From NCBI GenBank assembly GCA_050084985.1, contig JBITNC010000001.1, positions 205,406,001 through 205,470,000 on the forward strand: a DNA stretch of 64,000 nucleotides. Direction: 5' to 3'. The stretch comes from Nageia nagi (lineage: Eukaryota; Pinophyta). The position numbers and the translations under genes were made by a program. Below the pieces are notes generated by a model. It searched no databases. It was given only the letters and a program-made list of their open reading frames with translations, and had not been told where the DNA came from. Positions 47,666 through 59,106 of the stretch are shown here, in pieces. The stretch's first letter is position 1. Each line of letters opens with the position of its first letter.

Positions 47666-47764
47666 ATGGCAGGAGCAAGCTCTGAGATGAAAGGGAGGGT
47701 GTTCAGTTGCTCAAGAGGAGTTGTTATGAAACTTGCTAAAACTTTAATACTCTCTTGTATGTGA
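47666..47764 (+). pseudogene. Truncated start of the family gene in unit F
   Basis: ATG GCA GGA GCA begins a 32-codon frame (MAGASSEMKGRVFSCSRG) that ends at 47764. The Ser/Lys-rich start resembles the N-termini of copies A, D and the intact copy. The rest of the gene is deleted, and the sequence continues as 3' tail. Confidence 0.4.
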
Positions 47765-48528
47765 ATGTGATGTATGACTTAAACAAATCAAGGCTTGTCT
47801 CCACTTGATGGGATTGTGAATTTGATCACTTATGCTTGGTGTTTGCTTGTAGTTGTTAAATGACTTGTGTACATTTCTCGCAAGTGTAGGCTTGTTAGAA
47901 AGATGATTGAATATCTTATGAAGTGTTGTAATTGCTATATAATGAACATTACTCACTTTTTCGCATGAAGATGAATGAATGTTGGTGAAATTTTTGCTAT
48001 GTTGTTTGGTTTGATGTGCCACTCATTGTTGTTGTTCCTTCACAACACTACTATAGGCTCCTACTTGTTTGCAATTTGGACTTAGTCATTTGTAACAAGG
48101 TGGGTTAAGTGAGTGTTGCACTTCATAATAAACTTAGTAAGGAGGTGATTCAATCTCTGGTTCATCGGTGGACTTGTCATTGAATGTACCCTTCTCGTGT
48201 GCTATCATCCCCATTTTACACTTTTCTTTGCTTTTCCTTTGTTGTTTTTACTTTCTTTACCATCAAAAGTCTATACTCTCAATAGGTGTAAGATAACTCC
48301 AATGCCCACAACAAACGTGGTTAATAGGCATTACCTCTACCTTCCCATTGAGTATTCCAAGTATAGCTACTATCATAGTCGCACAAGACCTCTCATGATC
48401 CTAGAAACCTTGGGGTAACCAGTCCTTTCAAATGCGGGTTAGTAACGCAACCTCACGCACATGTTGGATGTCCTTTCCCAGTTATCACCTTAGTGATCTT
48501 CGTAAGTAGAAAGAAAAACACCCCAACA

Positions 48529-49475
48529 TGGAGCACAACCAATAAGGAATACTCCTTTACTTACCTTGAGTATTTTCACTAGACAAGCGAAGAAATGCAT
48601 TTCAAAATTGTAAATACCAATGATATTACAATTTGGGATCAGCATGCAACCAAAAACATTTCTTTGGGCATTTATTTATACCAAACAGTTGTTGCGCAAC
48701 AATTTTAGCAGCAAGCACATGCAAAAAATTTGGTCAATTTTGAGCACTGACACTCGGAGTCAGAATTTTCAGATTTAAGGTCTTGAGGGTGTTGTGAAGA
48801 GTTGATTCTGATTTCATTGCAATGGGTGCACAAAGTATTCATAAGACACGGCTGACTATTCATGTTTAATAATAAAATCCAGATCTTTCATGGTGAGAAA
48901 GAACTTTCATTGGGTTCTCCAAGAAGAGAAGCAGAGAACTAGAAGTCGATGCATGGTTGTGCACAGCATTTAGAAGACATGGAAGACTCTTCAAGTTCAA
49001 TAATAAAGTGCAGACCTTACATGGTGAGAGAGAATTTTCATTGGGTTCTCCAAAAAGAGAACCAAAGAAGGACTAGTAGCCAATGCATCTTGAGTTACTA
49101 GACGACATGGTTTGGTATCTTCCACGGAAGGGTACATGTACCCTAGGAGAAAAAAAAAATTAATTGCAATGATGATCCCTTGGTTGTAAATTCATTGTAC
49201 ATAGGAGCGCAATGTGTGCTATCCATGACTGTGTTTGGAAAGAACAAGTTGTTCCCTAGGTTGCACTTACCTTAGATATGCATTCAGGTGTTCCATTTTT
49301 TCTATAACAGCGCTCTTTGAGCCATTTGTTTTCAGGTCTGAAAACCGGTCTTGTAATAGAGCTATGGTAAAAAGTGTTTTTCACATAATGAAAGGAACAT
49401 GATACAGAACACCTCTAAACTGAACACAGCAAACATGAACAAAATAATTTGCAGGTAATTTACAAAGAATCAGAC
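48529..49475. repeat. Non-coding stretch with a 131-bp tandem duplication
   Basis: 48826-48956 and 48957-49087 are diverged copies (period 131 bp), both with AATAATAAA...CATGGTGAGA and TTTCATTGGGTTCTCCAA. The last part (49150-49475) could be intron or 3' sequence of the exons that follow on the minus strand. No open gene. Confidence 0.6.
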
Positions 49476-50159
49476 CTTGTACTAACATCAGGAGAGCTTG
49501 AACATTCTGCCAGAAGAGAAGCAGTACTTTTTCCATCAATTGCATCCATATCAAGCAGAGTTGCCACTAGCAATTCCAACTAGTTCACACATAGATCCAC
49601 AAAATCATCAAGAGTATCATAATGGAAATGATGAATAAATGTAGATAGTGTAAAAAGCCTTTAAAACATTGTTAAAACAAAGGTTCCACACCTCATCTGG
49701 ATTAGCGTAGTCAATACCGTCAGCTTCTTCCAATGCAGATGCCATGCTCCAATATGCGTCCTAGATATGGAATTCTAGAACATGATTAAATATAATAGAA
49801 AAAGTTACATCCAAAAGTTCATTGTCAATTATTTCCTTGCTCGTTCATTCTATGGCAAAGAAAAAATATGAAACAAATACAAATATTTTGTTATGATGGG
49901 TAAGAACCTGGATAGCTGTTATTTGATCGTCAGAGACTTTTCCTGGAAATATTTTGAATGCTTTTCCCTTCTTCTCAATCACCAGCCCCTCCACAAAGCC
50001 TTTCTGACCTTGGAAATCTACACTTATTGGCCTGTTCATTATGCAAGCAGTCATTAAATGTCAAAAATAAGTGCGAGACAGTTAAATTACAGAATTCAAA
50101 TGTTTGACTTACACTTGGTACATTGTTCTCACCATCATATCACGGACATTCTTCACAAA
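49476..50159 (-). CDS. Four consecutive exons of a host-type gene (partial), family not recognised
   Basis: Exons on the minus strand: 50159-50113, 50031-49908, 49760-49692 and 49579-49476. All four have AG acceptors and GT donors (first donor GTAAGT), and the phases join without a break: 47 nt, then 124 nt completing the split Val codon, then 69 nt, then 104 nt. The 114 or so encoded residues start FVKNVRDMMVRTMYQ. They include GFVEGLVIEKKGKAFKIFPG, DAYWSMASALEEADGIDY and LELLVATLLDMDAIDGKS. The protein is Asp/Glu-rich, soluble-looking and without membrane segments. Neither the start nor the end is visible; other exons may lie outside or behind the inserted elements. It may be part of a working gene with long introns or a captured fragment. 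Confidence 0.75.
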
Positions 50160-50671
50160 CTGCATAAGAACATTCCAACACGATAATCAACGTTGCTATC
50201 TCAAACCATAAAACTTGTAGCAGGTGCAAGTATTAAAGGTATATACTCCACTGCAAGAAATATTTCAAAAAGTGTTCCATGGTCTGGTAAACAAGCATAT
50301 AGTGCAAAGGGACTACTAAATGCACTTGGTTTGAGTAACTCAAGAACTTTCAGTTCAAATTTTCATTAGATAAGTATGTAGAGATAAATACTTAGGTAGA
50401 ATTTATTTTAGAAAGAATGAAAGAAAACATATTAATGTCCACGGGTGACCAAAAATATGTCAATGTGACTTGATGGTACAATCCAAATAAAAGGAAAAAC
50501 TACTAGGGTTTGAGAACCCTAGGGGCTGGCGTAAAAACTCTACATTCTATCATCCAAAGAGAGGCTAATGAAAATCCAACAACGTCAAAAGAGCTTTTCT
50601 GGTAATGTCACAAGTATGATGCATCAAAAATGGTTGAATCACTATTCACCATTGTAAAGGGGCTAATGATA
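50160..50671. other. Probable intron or flank of the exons
   Basis: No open gene. It begins with the acceptor of the first exon (TTATGCAG on the minus strand). Confidence 0.4.
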
Positions 50672-50679
50672 GATCTAAT

Positions 50680-51635
50680 CAATGTTTTTAAAATTGCCGA
50701 ATTTTGTGCTGAATTGTCGGATAATTGCAAAGGGGGAAACCGCATAATCACCTGAAAATTTGCCAAACCGGAATATTTGCAAAATATGCGATTTTTTCAA
50801 AAAGTGGCGATTAGTGGTAGGTCATGATTATTTGGGAGAATCGCAGATCCCACCCAAAAAAATACGTCGAAGAACTTCGAAAAAATGTCAAAATTAGTTA
50901 AATTCGGCTTAAAAGCATAATGGCCCCCCTTATTTGTCATTTCATTTCAACTTTGAAGAGCCTTGAGAGTCTTGGAGCAATCTTGAGAGTCTTTTTTGCA
51001 GATTGAGGGTGACTGCATGTTCTTGGCAAGGTTGATAGGAATTTGGAGCAAGTGTTTGTTCACAGAAACTTTTACAGCCAGCTCATTGGAGGAGAGTGAG
51101 AGTGAGACTTCCAATTAGCTCGTTGAAGGTCCATACTCCTATCAGTTGAAAGTTTAATTCTATTCTCCAGCCCTTTGTTTTTACTGATTCAGTATTTTAC
51201 TGTTCCAAGTTGCAAGTATAATGTCATTATTTTTTTCAAGGAATCACTTAGTCCATCCTTGATGTGTTTGAACTTTCAGTTTCAATTTTGTTTTTTGAAA
51301 AATGAAAGAAACATTCCGATATTTATGGTTTTATGACATTATGTAATCACTATGCAGTATGAAGTTATGAACTATGAATTTCATAGTTTATGTAATCGTT
51401 TTGATATGTTCTATGAAGTATCACTACGAAGTGCAAAAAATGTATTGTTCTGATTTCTAGTGCAATGTTATGTGTTTTGGACCTTTTGGTAATGCAAAAT
51501 TGGAATTGGTATCTAAAATACATATATTTTTTTTACATTTTTTTTCCCAACTTTTGCCGCTTTTTTGCCAAATCGGCGATTAATCGCTGCAGCCATCCAA
51601 CTGATTATTGGCAAGGAGCGAACTTTAAAACATTG
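50680..51635. mobile_element. Non-autonomous hAT-type DNA transposon
   Basis: 956 bp flanked by an exact 8-bp target duplication GATCTAAT (50672-50679 and 51636-51643), the hallmark length for hAT. Terminal inverted repeats: CAATGTTTTTAAAATTGCCG on the left; the right end reads, as reverse complement, CAATGTTTTAAAGTTCGC. Subterminal sequence is rich in GCCGAA, GGCGATTA and GCAAA repeats. There is no transposase frame. Confidence 0.85.
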
Positions 51636-51643
51636 GATCTAAT

Positions 51644-51949
51644 CACATCCAACAATGACTGCTTGGAGCTAGGAAGACTAAGTCAATCTCTCCTAACATC
51701 CAAGGCCAAAGGATCCTCTATAGTAGAGAAAAAGCTGGTGACATGCGACTATTTGACCCTGGAAGCGAATAGGAGGTAGATGATCCAATATGATGAGTAA
51801 TGTTTGGTCAATGGCATTGGGGTGGAGACGAGAGTGATAGCCAACACTAGTGGTTGTGCGCGAAGGTAGACACTGTTGCACTAACATGTGCCCACAAGCT
51901 TGTTGAATGGTGTTGTTTGAGGGTTGTTTGGTGCCTCTAGGGTTTGGGA
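51644..51949. other. Short flank, no gene recognised
   Basis: Short open frames only. It may contain the 3' end of the LINE that follows on the minus strand. Confidence 0.4.
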
Positions 51950-54540
51950 TGGGCTAAAAAAAGGAGTTGATCAACCTAATGGTTTGAAAGATCTCTTTGG
52001 CTACTTATTGAAGGGCTCTACGTCTAAAGATAGTAACCTTTTGATGGAAAAGGGCCAAGCATATCTAATTGTGATATTAGAAAAAAGTGGATAAGGCGCC
52101 TTCGGATCCTTTATACAAACAATGGTACCTCCCCCAAATCTCTTAATATGTGGGGCATTGAAAATTCAAGTTCGCCTCATTCTCCACCTCTTGGAGGGAG
52201 CAGAGATGACAAGTCCTATCATTGCAAGGAATATGGTGGTTTGTTTCAACTCAGAGCTAGTGGGAGTATACTCATAGTTGGTCGAGGGGAATCCTTAGAC
52301 CGTAAGACCAATGGTGATGAAGGTAGGCTTGCTCAACAGTGGTACCATCAATAATCTGCAAAAAATACTCAACATAGAAAGCCACCTTGGGGCTAAAATG
52401 CTAAGGGGGAGAGAGCCAAGCAACCTCGATGTATTGTTAATAAATATCCTTTATGACTGATCTATGGATGTCAGCCTTTGAGGGACAAAGGTGAGGGGGA
52501 GCATCCAAAGAGTAGCTAAATGGTGGAAGTTGATTGAAGGATATGCCAATGGACTAAAGAAGCATACTAGCCTTGGAATACCAACATCATCTATATGCCT
52601 AGTAAGACCTAATGAAGCAAGCCTCTCTAAAGAGCACAATGCTAGAAAAGGATACCTCTCGCGGCCCAAAGCAAAGTCACCTTATAGCTTGAGTCTATGA
52701 AGGAAGAATGTAAGTCTAAATATGCTCTAAGATATAGCAATAATGGTAGTGCAACAACCTCGCACTAAACAATAGACTAGGGGATTGTTCATTTCCAAAA
52801 AAGCATGCACTGAAACATGATGGTTTGAATCCTCTCAATATGTGCCCATGCATCAGGTTTGGAACAAGGGCCCCAAACCTCTTATCCATAAAGAACTATG
52901 GCTTTAATGAGTGTATTGAAGAGACATTTCATTTAAGAGATGTCCTAGAAGTGAATTTGAAAGCACCGATGTTCTAAGATGGAGAGTAAAGCATATCCCT
53001 TACAAAGGCATGATTGAGATGTCAATTTTAGGTTGAAAATGTCCTAGAGAACTAAAACCCTAGGTAAGTGTATGCAATTGTGATCTTGACTAGTTCCCCT
53101 TTAAAGAATTGGAACCTGGAGAGAGCATCTCGAGAGGTGTTACATATCATGACCTTAGTCTTATTGAGATTAAATGCTAGCTATCTAGTCACGCAAAAGT
53201 GAGTGCATCCAACTGTCGCTAAAGGCCCTCAAGGGAGTGTAGAAGGAGGGTCACATCATCAACAAAAAGAAGTATAGCTATTTTAATGTGATGAAAACAA
53301 CAACTATGATCAATGTGAGTGTGCAGTTGAAGAAAATCCTCAAGGTCATCTATGTAGGTGCCAAAAAGAGTAGGTGAAAGAGGGCATACTTTTTTAACAC
53401 CAACAATACTATTGAGGATGTCTGAAATCATGAGAAATCTTGAATCAACCAATAATTGTCTCATAAAGCTTCATAATAACAATCATAAAGGTATTAGAAA
53501 TGTCAATGGTGTGTAGATTCTAGAGAAGCAAGTGCTACAGAACAATGTCAAAGGCCTTCTTGAAGTCTACAAAACAACAAAAGACTTTAGAAGACCTTTG
53601 ACAAGCCTCCTCAATCATAGCTCAAAGTGTGAAGATATGTCCAATAGTCTGAAAATCCATCTTGAAACCAACTTATCCAAGGACCCTATGCTCACCACCC
53701 TCCAAGTGGTTTGACAATATCATATCCAACATCATGGCATAAAGCTTGGAAAAATGTGTGCATGATCATGATGATCCTATAATTATTTGGTTCAAGTACA
53801 ATCCCCTATTTTGTGAATAGGATTAATGATGTGCCATGACCAAGAGGAGGGAATCCCCAAACAAACAACCTTATTGAACAACTTTTTAATGGCGAGGCAA
53901 GTGAGTTTACACCATATTTGAGGAAGACTTCTTGTAGACCTTCACAATTTGCTACTTTGTTAGTGAAAAGTTTCCAAATGGCTCTTTGAATATCCCCTAG
54001 GCTGAACAACTAACAAGAAGGGGTAGGGGAAGTGACATGCTAAACCTGTTGATCTGGAATATCATAAAGAGAACTAGCACAAGAGACCCATGTCTAGGGT
54101 CAATTTCTGAAGGAGGAGGTTTCCTTGGGAGGAGGGTATGCTAAACGAACTTAAGAGAGTGGTGAAGAGAGTCAATGAATTCATGATGAATGGAGGCAAG
54201 AAATTTTCTCTTCTTTCATATAAGAAGACAACGATAATCTCTCTATGTGGACAGTATAGATGAAGGGTTGTGGGCTCATGCAAAGCAAATTCTTAGATGC
54301 ATAGAATTACACTCCTCATTGTACCATTGATTCCTAGGGCAGCACCTCGAAGGGTAGGATGGTCTATAGAGATGTGTCTTATGGGGAAAGGAGTCAAGGG
54401 ACACTTCCCTAAGGGTGTAGTATAATACTCGTATTTGCTAATAGTGGTAGGGAGGGAGGATTGACAAGTTTTTTTTGGTAAGAAGCTGGGAGCGGCAGGT
54501 AACATAATCATTAGCGTACCAAGTGTTGAAAAGGATAGTG
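51950..54540 (-). pseudogene. L1-type LINE remnant (reverse transcriptase to C-terminal knuckle)
   Basis: In minus-strand order: DIQRAIWKLFTNKVANCEGLQ (about 53990), TIGHIFTL*AMIEEACQRSSK and CCFVDFKKAFDIV (about 53640-53550), CPLSPTLFGTYIDDLEDFL with the catalytic FVDDVTLL (53219-53400), then NLNKTKVMICN (thumb). RHIDDVGIP follows near 52590, and a Cys knuckle (RTCHLC...EVENEANLNFQCPTY) near 52200-52140. Many stops and frameshifts. The endonuclease is not recognisable, so the 5' end is truncated or decayed. I did not identify a poly-A tail. Confidence 0.85.
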
Positions 54541-54599
54541 GGATGGTGAGTACTAAGGAAGTCCGAGGAAAGGAGGGAGAGGGGGGAGGAAGGGGAGTG

Positions 54600-55060
54600 G
54601 AGAGGTCACAAACTCAGAGATTCAAGTTCTTTGCTCTGACGTATCCTCTCTTTTTCAAATTTAACTTGCATTGCCATTTCAACAACAGGAGGAGTTTTCT
54701 TACCCTTGACCACTTGCATCCACAAATTATGTTCTTCCACCTTTTGGATGGACTACTGTTGATTTGTTGTTTCTTGTTTAAGATATTCCTACTATGTAAT
54801 AATCTTTGATTGTTTATACTTGATTTCAAAGATCACATCATAGTATTGTTGCAATTGTTGGTTTAGGATTTCGACAATAGGAAGTGCCTAAGATTGTTCA
54901 AGTCCGTCAATTCTATCTTTTAACTCCATCATAAGACTGTCCTGTTCTTTTAAATGCTGTTGGAGAAGTGATAACAATTCGCCAAAATCATTCCCCATGT
55001 GCTCCAATTGGGCAATGCGATTGCACATTCTACAATAGTTCAACTATGGTGTTTTAGGTT
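54600..55060 (-). pseudogene. Coiled-coil coding remnant, unrecognised
   Basis: One minus-strand frame reads MCNRIAQLEHMGNDFGELLS (about 55035), then a helical Gln/Glu/Lys-rich stretch with three stops, ending KEKRIRQSKE-like near 54620. It could be the first ORF of the LINE, or gag of another element. I cannot decide which. Confidence 0.35.
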
Positions 55061-55802
55061 GGCAAAATTTGGGTGTCTTGGTGTTTGAAACCCCTTAGGG
55101 ACAGGGCATATTCATGATGTCAATCTTGTCTATCTCTATCTGTTTGTCTTTGTGTATCTTTGTCTCTGTTTTCTGTCTCTGCCTGTCTATATCTATTTTT
55201 CTCACTTTGTTTTTGTTCCTATCCATGATAGGAGGCAACACATGGTGAAAAACCGGAGGAACAAATAATATGTAGGAAATCACAAACAATGCACAAGATT
55301 AAATCAATATGTTACAGCCTTCAATTTGACTTTTAACATACTTTGAACAGACAAATGAAGCCAATATGATTTTATAAATAATAAAGGACAAACTAGGGTA
55401 AAGAGGCACCACATATTATCAAGGAAACCCCAGTAGGGGAATAGAAATTGAAAAATAAATCACCCTTGAAAAACTCAATCAACAAAATAATGACTTGCAC
55501 TTTGCAAGGGAGCTGCCAACAATGAGATTAAAGGAGATCAAGAAGCAGATCTACTTCTTTCTATTATGGGAAAAACTGAATTCTGTATAGGGTTTTGTTT
55601 GAGGCTTGGGTGTTGGTGCAAAGTTTTATGCACCTCACTTCACACAAAAGTTTATGGGCTATCATGCTTAGCCAAAAATGATAGATCCTTCTATTATTTG
55701 AAAACAATCAAAACTACAAAAAACCAGCTTTGGCTTGTATGGGGAAAACAATTGCAAATAATTTGTCCATATATTGCTACAACTGTTTCAAAAGCAGCCT
55801 TG
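55061..55802. other. No gene recognised
   Basis: A CTNTCTNT-rich simple repeat lies at 55120-55205. The open frames at 55566-55918 (+) overlap the antisense of a Copia-type LTR and primer site and are probably not genes. Confidence 0.4.
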
Positions 55803-55820
55803 GAAATAGCTCTAATACCA
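55803..55820 (-). other. Copia-type primer binding site
   Basis: TGGTATTAGAGCTATTTC on the minus strand, close to the Met-tRNA primer site TGGTATCAGAGC of plant Copia elements. Confidence 0.6.
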
Positions 55821-55833
55821 CTTCTAGCATTTT

Positions 55834-56056
55834 TGTAATTTCAAATATGGCAAACAGAGAAAATGTTGCTGCCATTATGGAAATAATCATTCATCACAGA
55901 TACAATGAACAGAATTGAAAGAATAGAATGAAAATAAAGAGCAACTTCTCATCCATAATAATAAGTATCACAAGCCTCTTCAAGGGAGCAACATCCAAAC
56001 ACAGAATAATTGTAGAAATTATGATTAGTTGATAATGTTAGGGAAGGTCCCTAACA
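55834..56056 (-). repeat. Copia-type LTR (223 bp), single
   Basis: On the minus strand it begins TGTTAGGGACCTTCCCTAAC, with a short inverted repeat typical of Copia LTR starts, and ends TACA 13 nt before the primer site. Only one LTR is visible, and no Copia pol is seen next to it. Confidence 0.6.
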
Positions 56057-57066
56057 ACGTTTTACATAACTATGTTGACCAAATTACAATATTGATCAGA
56101 TTACAATAATTACATTTTCTAGACATGTTATTTAGAATTCAGAAATATAAATTTATATTAGAAAGTTATAATATAAAAAATTTAAAGTTCTCCCCCTTAA
56201 AAATGCTGAATGAATATATTTTTTAATAGTTATTTAGGATTTTGAAACATTAAAAACAGATTTTCTTTGTTTATTGAAATTAGCTGACAATTTTTTTTTA
56301 TCTATTGTTCTGATGATAATTTTTATCCTTAGGGAACTTGAACACGAAATCAAACCCAACAACTCAGGTCACAAAATTAAAACTTAAGGCAAACAATTTT
56401 GAAGCAGTGAATATAAGGTGAACCAAAACTATCACTTGTTGCAATGAGGGTTTCTGATATGCCAATTAAGCATGTTGGCTAGAGTGGGGACTAAATGTCA
56501 ACTGTAAGTTCAACTTATTATTCAAGGGATTTCATGATACGAGTAGCCACTGTACTCTAACATGAAATCTGCATTACAAGTCTCTTTCCATGCAGTAAGT
56601 TTTTCATCTTGTCACTCGCACCTTCAGTCAGGATAGTGTATCACTAAGCAAGTAGTAGTCAATCAAAACCTAAGGCAAACAATTTTGAAGCAGTGAATAT
56701 AAGGTGAATTAAAACTCTCACTTGTTGCAATGAGGGTTCTGATATGCCAATTAAGCATGTTGGCTAGAGTGGGGACTAATTGTCACCTGTAAGTTCAACT
56801 TATTATTCAAGGGATTTCATGATACGAGTAGCCAGTGTACTCTAACATGAAATCTGCATTACAAGTCTCTTGTCATGCAGTAAGTTTTTCATCTTGTCAC
56901 TCACACCTTAAGTCAGGATAGTGTATCACTAAGCAAGTAGTAGTCAACATCCTATATGTTCAGAAAGAAAAAACTTAGTACTTCATAACAGTGGTAAAAG
57001 AGTTATGTTTTACGATACATCATTTACGTAAAAGCACCAGATATATGAGGATTTTAACAAAGAAGG
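56057..57066. repeat. Non-coding stretch with a 286-bp tandem duplication
   Basis: 56379-56664 and 56665-56948 are close direct copies (period 286 bp) with a handful of differences seen by eye, for example ACCAAAACTATCAC and ATTAAAACTCTCAC. No coding frame is associated. The remainder is AT-rich. Confidence 0.85.
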
Positions 57067-57570
57067 TGTTGTGACTAACACAACACACCCCAAAATCCTG
57101 TAATTTTGGAGACCCACTACACTAATGCTCAAATAATGTCATATCTATGTTAAAGCTTCAGCCACTTGGTTATCACATCCAACATCCTACACCTGAATGT
57201 TACAACCTTCCCAGTCTTAGCCATGGTAGACAAAGCTCAGTGTTGATGCCTCAACACACCCCTCCTCATCTTTTTGCAAAAGATAAGGGGACCCTCAGCT
57301 TCAAACAGCATTTTTGAGCAAGAATGGAAGAAAATTGTTCAGAATAGCCCAAAGTGCAACTTTAAAATCAGATGAGAAGCTTACTTAAGAAAAACAAGCA
57401 TTTTCTAGGAAATTCATGCATGCGAACATGTGTGAAATCTGAAAGTGGTTAAGTTCATCGTTGATCACATGTCGAAAGAAAGATACATTTTCGTGGAATA
57501 GCACAACCACCTTCTCAAGCAAGCTTTAGCATTCAAAGAAGTTGTTGAGTCCTCAAATCCTCCATTTTGA

Positions 57571-58870
57571 AGGTGTTCGCATGGTATCTAATAGTTACAA
57601 AGTCATCTTCCTCAAACCATGCGACTACCTCTCTTGAGCAACCAAGAAGCATAAAATTGGGCTAGGTGATGGAAATTCTCTTCCCAAGGGCGTTTGCATG
57701 ATTCAAGTTTGTTGCAAGCTCATCTTTTTGTGGCCTCCCGACCACCATTACTAGCACATTGCATTTGCCTTGATCACAATCGGCCTTCACTTGAACCAAA
57801 TGGACGAGGGCACTTGGCAAGGAAGTCATTATATAAAGAAGGACCGCCTAGTTCACTTAACACATTCATATTGCAGCATCAAAGGTGTTCACATGGTTCT
57901 TGAAAGTAGCATTTTTATCTTCCTAAAATCATGCGACCACCCTCCTTTCAAGTTTTAAGTTCAAGGATCGACTAAGTGTTGGGAAGGAGGCTTGTAAGAA
58001 GTGTTCGCATGGTTTCAAAAGGTTGAAATTCCATCTTTCTCAAAGCGTGTGACCACCTCTTCCAGACGTTAAGCATGCGTGCAAATGCTTTGTCTTGAAA
58101 TCATTCGGCCTCCACTCTGACCAACCCAACAAGGACACATGTCAAGAACGGAGCTATAAAAACTTGTCATGTCCAACTTTCACCCAGTTAAGCTTTAGCC
58201 TGCAAGCTGGTCGTGCGATACATGAAAGTCATTGTTGCACCTCATTGAAAACGTACAACCACTTCCTTTCTTACATTTTGCACTACCATTAGTGGTCGCA
58301 TGGTCCCATATAGTCAACCTTGCATCTCTTTGAAGGCAAATGACCACCATCATTCCTGCATCTTAAGGCTAAGTTTAGCTTGTTAAACATTTTTAGTGGT
58401 CGCATGGTTCCCTAAAGTCACCATTGCATCTTTTAAGGAAAGGCCGACCACCTTTTTGCATCTTCAAAAAATGACTAAGTGTGTTTGCATGGTCTCGAAC
58501 AGTTAAAGTTTCATCTTCTAAAAGGCATGCGACCACCTTTGTCATGCATAATAAACGACACTTGTTGAAAAACTTGCCTTCCCTCCTTGAAATATTGCCA
58601 TTTGGCAATCCTGAGCAACTATAAAAGGGGGAAGGAAGGTGATTTAGTCTAAGCTAGCATCTCATAGTGCTAGTCGCACAATTTCAAAAGGTTACATTCC
58701 CATCATTTCCAAACCGTGCAACCACCACCGCATTGCATTATCCTTGCATTGTTGTTTGCATTTCATGGTCTATTGCATCGTTCATTTTGCATCAACTCAT
58801 TCCACGACATGTTCGCATGGTCCCTAGGAGGTAGGCGTCCATCATTATGAATGCATGCGACCACCTTTTT
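57571..58870 (+). repeat. Palindrome array E upstream of gene E
   Basis: Ten units near 57571, 57688, 57884, 58000, 58209, 58292, 58396, 58480, 58672 and 58810. Outer arms G(G/T)TCGCATGG ... CATGCGACCACC are the best conserved of all arrays. The inner parts (AAAGTC..CATTGCATCTTT) pair weakly. GACTAAGTGTTGG lies at 57970 and GACTAAGTGTG at 58473. Confidence 0.85.
58620..58626 (+). promoter_or_regulatory. TATA box within unit E (first)
   Basis: CTATAAAAGGGGG, followed by two more palindrome units. A second candidate TATAAAG is at 59090-59096, close to the gene. Confidence 0.5.
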
Positions 58871-59106
58871 TCGCATTTAAATCATTTTAGCATCCATTTC
58901 TGTCCTAGAAGTGGGCCCACGCATTTTGTTACCGTTTTGTGGTCACTTCATACATTTAAGAGTCATTACCATTTGCATTTTCAAAAAAAAAAAAGAAACC
59001 ACTAGTCGGCCACCTTGTCATCATCCATGCATTGAAATTAGGTTCTTGGCAACGTTGCATGTAGGGAGAAATTAGTCACCTTACTTTCATATAAAGGCAT
59101 ACGAGT

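Larger units (their letters stand above)
46118..48528 (+). mobile_element. Unit F, internally deleted copy
   Basis: Starts TGTTGTGCTCAAAC (46118), like units A and E, and ends GAAAAACACCCCAACA (48528), like A and B. It keeps the palindrome array (46510-47412), TATA box (47582), start region (ATG 47666) and a tail with CCAGTCCTTTCAAATGCGGG (48420), but almost the entire gene is missing. At 2.4 kb it could be a solo-LTR-like or deletion derivative. The flanks GGGAG and TGGAG agree at only four of five bases. Confidence 0.6.

Noticed and set aside
55566-55918. Plus-strand frames near 55.6 kb as genes
   Set aside because: They overlap the antisense of a primer site and a Copia-type LTR and have no recognisable domain.
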